This document shows, piece by piece, positions 61,962 to 64,000 of a DNA stretch of 64,000 nt. The translations under genes were made by a program, and so were the position numbers. Origin of the DNA: Paludibacteraceae bacterium (GTDB lineage: Bacteria > Bacteroidota > Bacteroidia > Bacteroidales > Paludibacteraceae); contig JAILMN010000025.1 in NCBI GenBank assembly GCA_024692565.1, forward strand, positions 62,001 to 126,000, read 5' to 3'. The notes beneath the pieces were generated by a model, which made no database searches, had not been told where the DNA came from, and saw nothing but the letters and a program-made list of their open reading frames with translations. How positions within the stretch are numbered: the stretch's first letter is position 1; the number at the start of each line of letters is the position of its first letter.

Positions 61962-64000
61962 ATGCAGAGGTACTGTTTTATATTGCTATTCCTTATTATA
62001 AACACGTGCATGTATGTGCGCGCGCAAGTGAGTGGCGTCGTGTTGGACGAGCATGGCGAACCCCTTATCGGCGCGAATGTCTATTGGGCGAATACGGGAA
62101 TAGGTGTGGCGACAGACGAAGAAGGCGCCTTCACGCTTATGCCGGTGAAGACTACCAACCGCCTCGTCGCATCGTTCGTAGGCTGCCATAACGACACGCT
62201 CACCGTCCTCAATCGTCAACCGCTGACCATCGTCCTCATCGACGAAGCGGTCATAGATGAAGTGACCATCACCGAACGGCGAATGGGTGTTTTGAAAAGC
62301 CGCACCTCTGCCTTCGACACACAAACAATCGGCACGGAAGAGTTATGCCGCGCGGCCTGCTGTAACCTCAGCGAGGCGTTCGAGACCAATGCTTCAGTTG
62401 ATGTGGCATACTCTGATGCCGCTACCGGAGCGAAGCAGATTCGCCTCTTGGGACTCAGCGGAACCTATGTCCAACTCATTCAAGAGAATACACCTGCCGT
62501 GCGAGGCTTGGCGCAGAACTTCGGACTCGAGTATATCCCGGGACCTTGGATGAGCGGTATTCAAGTGAGCAAAGGTACGTCGTCCGTCATCAATGGTTAT
62601 GAAGCTACGTCCGGACAGATCAACGTCGAACTGCTCAAACCGCAGACCCAGAACCCGCTCTCGCTCAACCTCATGTTCAATACCGAACTGATGGCGGAAG
62701 CCAATGTCATGGGCGGTTGGCAAATACCGCTCAAGGAGCACGAACACGAGCATGAGCACCATCATGAGGAAGGTGAACACTGTGACCACGAATCGCTCTA
62801 CACCGGTATCATGGCGCATTATGGTCAGAATTTCATGGCGATGGACGATAACCACGATTCGTTCGTCGATATGCCCAAGACCATCAATGCCAACCTCGCC
62901 AACCGCTGGTTCTACCGTCATGGCGACTATACGTTCCAAGCGTTCGTACGCGGTTTGTACGACCGCAGGCGTGGTGGACAGATAGGCCATCATGCCGATA
63001 CGATAGCCAACCCGTACCTCATCAACCTCAATACCTGGCGCGTGGAAGGATTCCTGAAGAACGGCTACATCTATGATGACGAAAGTGGGTCGTCCGTGGC
63101 GGTCATCACGGCGGTCAGCTATCATGATCTGAATAATACGTACGGAGTACGTAACTGGAAAGCGAACCAACTCAATGCATACCTCAATGCAATCTGGCAA
63201 GGTAATTTCGAAGGCTCCGGATTGATTGATAACGACCATCGTGTAAGCGCAGGCGTCAGCCTCAATGTGGATAATTACCACGAGTCGCTCAGCATCCTTA
63301 CGCAACCCCTTGATCGCCTGGAGATTACGCCCGGTATCTTTGCTGAGTATAGTTATAAATACGCAGAGATGCTGTCGCTTGTAGCCGGTCTGCGCATCGA
63401 TTATTCCACGCGATACGGTTTCTTCGTCACCCCGCGTATGAATATCCGCTATTCGCCGTTCGAGTGGTGGACGCTGCGTGCAAGTGCAGGTTTGGGTTAC
63501 CGTTCGCCGAACGTGATAGCGGACAATGCATTCGTGCTGCCGTCCAGCCGTACGCTGCACTTGGCTTCTGACATCCGTCAGGAGCGGGCGGTCAACACCG
63601 GCATCAGCACCACGTTCTATATTCCGCTGGGCAGCAGGCAATTACAACTGTCCGCCGAGTACTACTACACCCATTTTCTTAACTCGCTCATCGTCGATAT
63701 GGACCGCGACAAGCATGCGGTGTATATCTACAACCAATCGGACATAGCAGGTGCGCAGTCGTTTGCGCATAGTGCACAGATTGAAGCTACGATTGAGGTG
63801 TTGCGTGGTTGGACGTGGACCGCTGCTTTCCGTTATACCGACGTGGAGCAGACGACGTATAACTCGTCTAAGAACCAATACGAGTTGCGTCCCAAGGCGC
63901 TGACCAACCGCTTCAAAGGCATTATCTCCACCAGTTACCAGACGCCGCTTAAGAAATGGCAGTTTGATGTCACGGCGCAGTTCAACGGCATCAGTCGTAT
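61962..64000 (+). CDS. TonB-dependent receptor with His-rich loop (cut by window edge)
   Basis: The first 679 residues of an outer-membrane receptor; the frame is open to the window end. Signal peptide (RYCFILLFLIINTCMYVRAQ), CarboxypepD_reg domain (VSGVVLDEHGEPLIGANVYW near residue 23), plug domain (about residues 125-225, with LLGLSGTYVQLIQENTPAVR near residue 163) and then beta-barrel strands. A His/Glu-rich loop (EHEHEHEHHHEEGEHCDHES) starts near residue 261. The loop suggests zinc, copper or nickel as substrate or sensor metal (inference). It starts from its own promoter after the EF-G2-type gene. Confidence 0.88.
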   Translation, partial: MQRYCFILLFLIINTCMYVRAQVSGVVLDEHGEPLIGANVYWANTGIGVATDEEGAFTLMPVKTTNRLVASFVGCHNDTLTVLNRQPLTIVLIDEAVIDEVTITERRMGVLKSRTSAFDTQTIGTEELCRAACCNLSEAFETNASVDVAYSDAATGAKQIRLLGLSGTYVQLIQENTPAVRGLAQNFGLEYIPGPWMSGIQVSKGTSSVINGYEATSGQINVELLKPQTQNPLSLNLMFNTELMAEANVMGGWQIPLKEHEHEHEHHHEEGEHCDHESLYTGIMAHYGQNFMAMDDNHDSFVDMPKTINANLANRWFYRHGDYTFQAFVRGLYDRRRGGQIGHHADTIANPYLINLNTWRVEGFLKNGYIYDDESGSSVAVITAVSYHDLNNTYGVRNWKANQLNAYLNAIWQGNFEGSGLIDNDHRVSAGVSLNVDNYHESLSILTQPLDRLEITPGIFAEYSYKYAEMLSLVAGLRIDYSTRYGFFVTPRMNIRYSPFEWWTLRASAGLGYRSPNVIADNAFVLPSSRTLHLASDIRQERAVNTGISTTFYIPLGSRQLQLSAEYYYTHFLNSLIVDMDRDKHAVYIYNQSDIAGAQSFAHSAQIEATIEVLRGWTWTAAFRYTDVEQTTYNSSKNQYELRPKALTNRFKGIISTSYQTPLKKWQFDVTAQFNGISR

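Noticed and set aside
62394..63641. Minus-strand open frame (415 codons) opposite the TonB-dependent receptor
   Set aside because: The plus frame has signal, plug and barrel features; the opposite frame has no promoter or domain.

Overview
The window reads as the chromosome of an anaerobic member of the Bacteroidales (Bacteroidota). Evidence: genes start from Bacteroidota-type promoters (TAnnTTTG at -7, TTTG-like at -33, 19-21 bases apart) and mostly lack Shine-Dalgarno sequences. It carries a DUF5103 type IX secretion plug protein, a DUF2723 membrane protein, carboxypeptidase-regulatory domains, a TonB-dependent receptor, an EF-G2-type elongation factor and a 2-oxoglutarate:ferredoxin oxidoreductase. 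Genes are very tightly packed, with many 4-base ATGA overlaps. The genus cannot be told from the window.

Layout. 1-1772: end of adenosine deaminase and an M20 dipeptidase. 1775-7191: four-gene operon with an outer-membrane barrel, an imelysin lipoprotein, a di-heme lipoprotein and a ResB/CcsA-type cytochrome c assembly protein; probably iron- or redox-related. 7208-10273: leftward three-gene operon with its own promoter (PglE-like aminotransferase, PglC-like initiating sugar transferase, ATP-grasp enzyme). 10308-14554: accessory island with a hipBA toxin-antitoxin pair, a DUF3987 protein followed by repeats, an unknown 142-residue protein and an XRE repressor between paired palindromes. 14571-34828: leftward surface-polysaccharide operon (two nucleotide-sugar dehydrogenases, Wza/SLBB, Wzz, Wzx, pyruvyl transferase with its F420-hydrogenase-beta partner, WecB, Wzy, three glycosyltransferases, an IspD-like cytidylyltransferase, an SDR, LicD, two acyl/acetyltransferases, a secreted EEP-fold enzyme), ending at a terminator.

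34897-39747: DUF2723 protein (possible protein O-mannosyltransferase), His-rich CobW GTPase, thioesterase. 39741-42690: leftward pair of envelope proteins of unknown role. 42676-46571: MgtC, then leftward valS and an O-methyltransferase. 46557-54115: eight-gene housekeeping operon mnmE-yicC-gmk-nadD-korA-korB-rlmB-rluA. 54118-54466: tRNA-Thr(CGT) with promoter, terminator and tRNA-like fragments. 54473-59628: DUF5103 protein facing the leftward lysS-gpsA-pgi operon. 59645-61883: EF-G2-type factor without the catalytic switch II histidine. 61909-64000: start of a TonB-dependent receptor with a His-rich loop.

Working together: the 7.2-10.2 kb cluster would make and load the first sugar on the lipid carrier, and the 14.7-34.7 kb operon would extend, decorate (pyruvate, acyl and phospho-groups), flip, polymerise and export the glycan. 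A 4-amino sugar combined with pyruvate or phosphate groups points to a zwitterionic polysaccharide like Bacteroides fragilis PSA (inference). The cassette at 14.7-30.3 kb is clearly AT-richer than the export genes beside it, which fits a horizontally exchanged specificity region. All product names come from motif reading without database searches.
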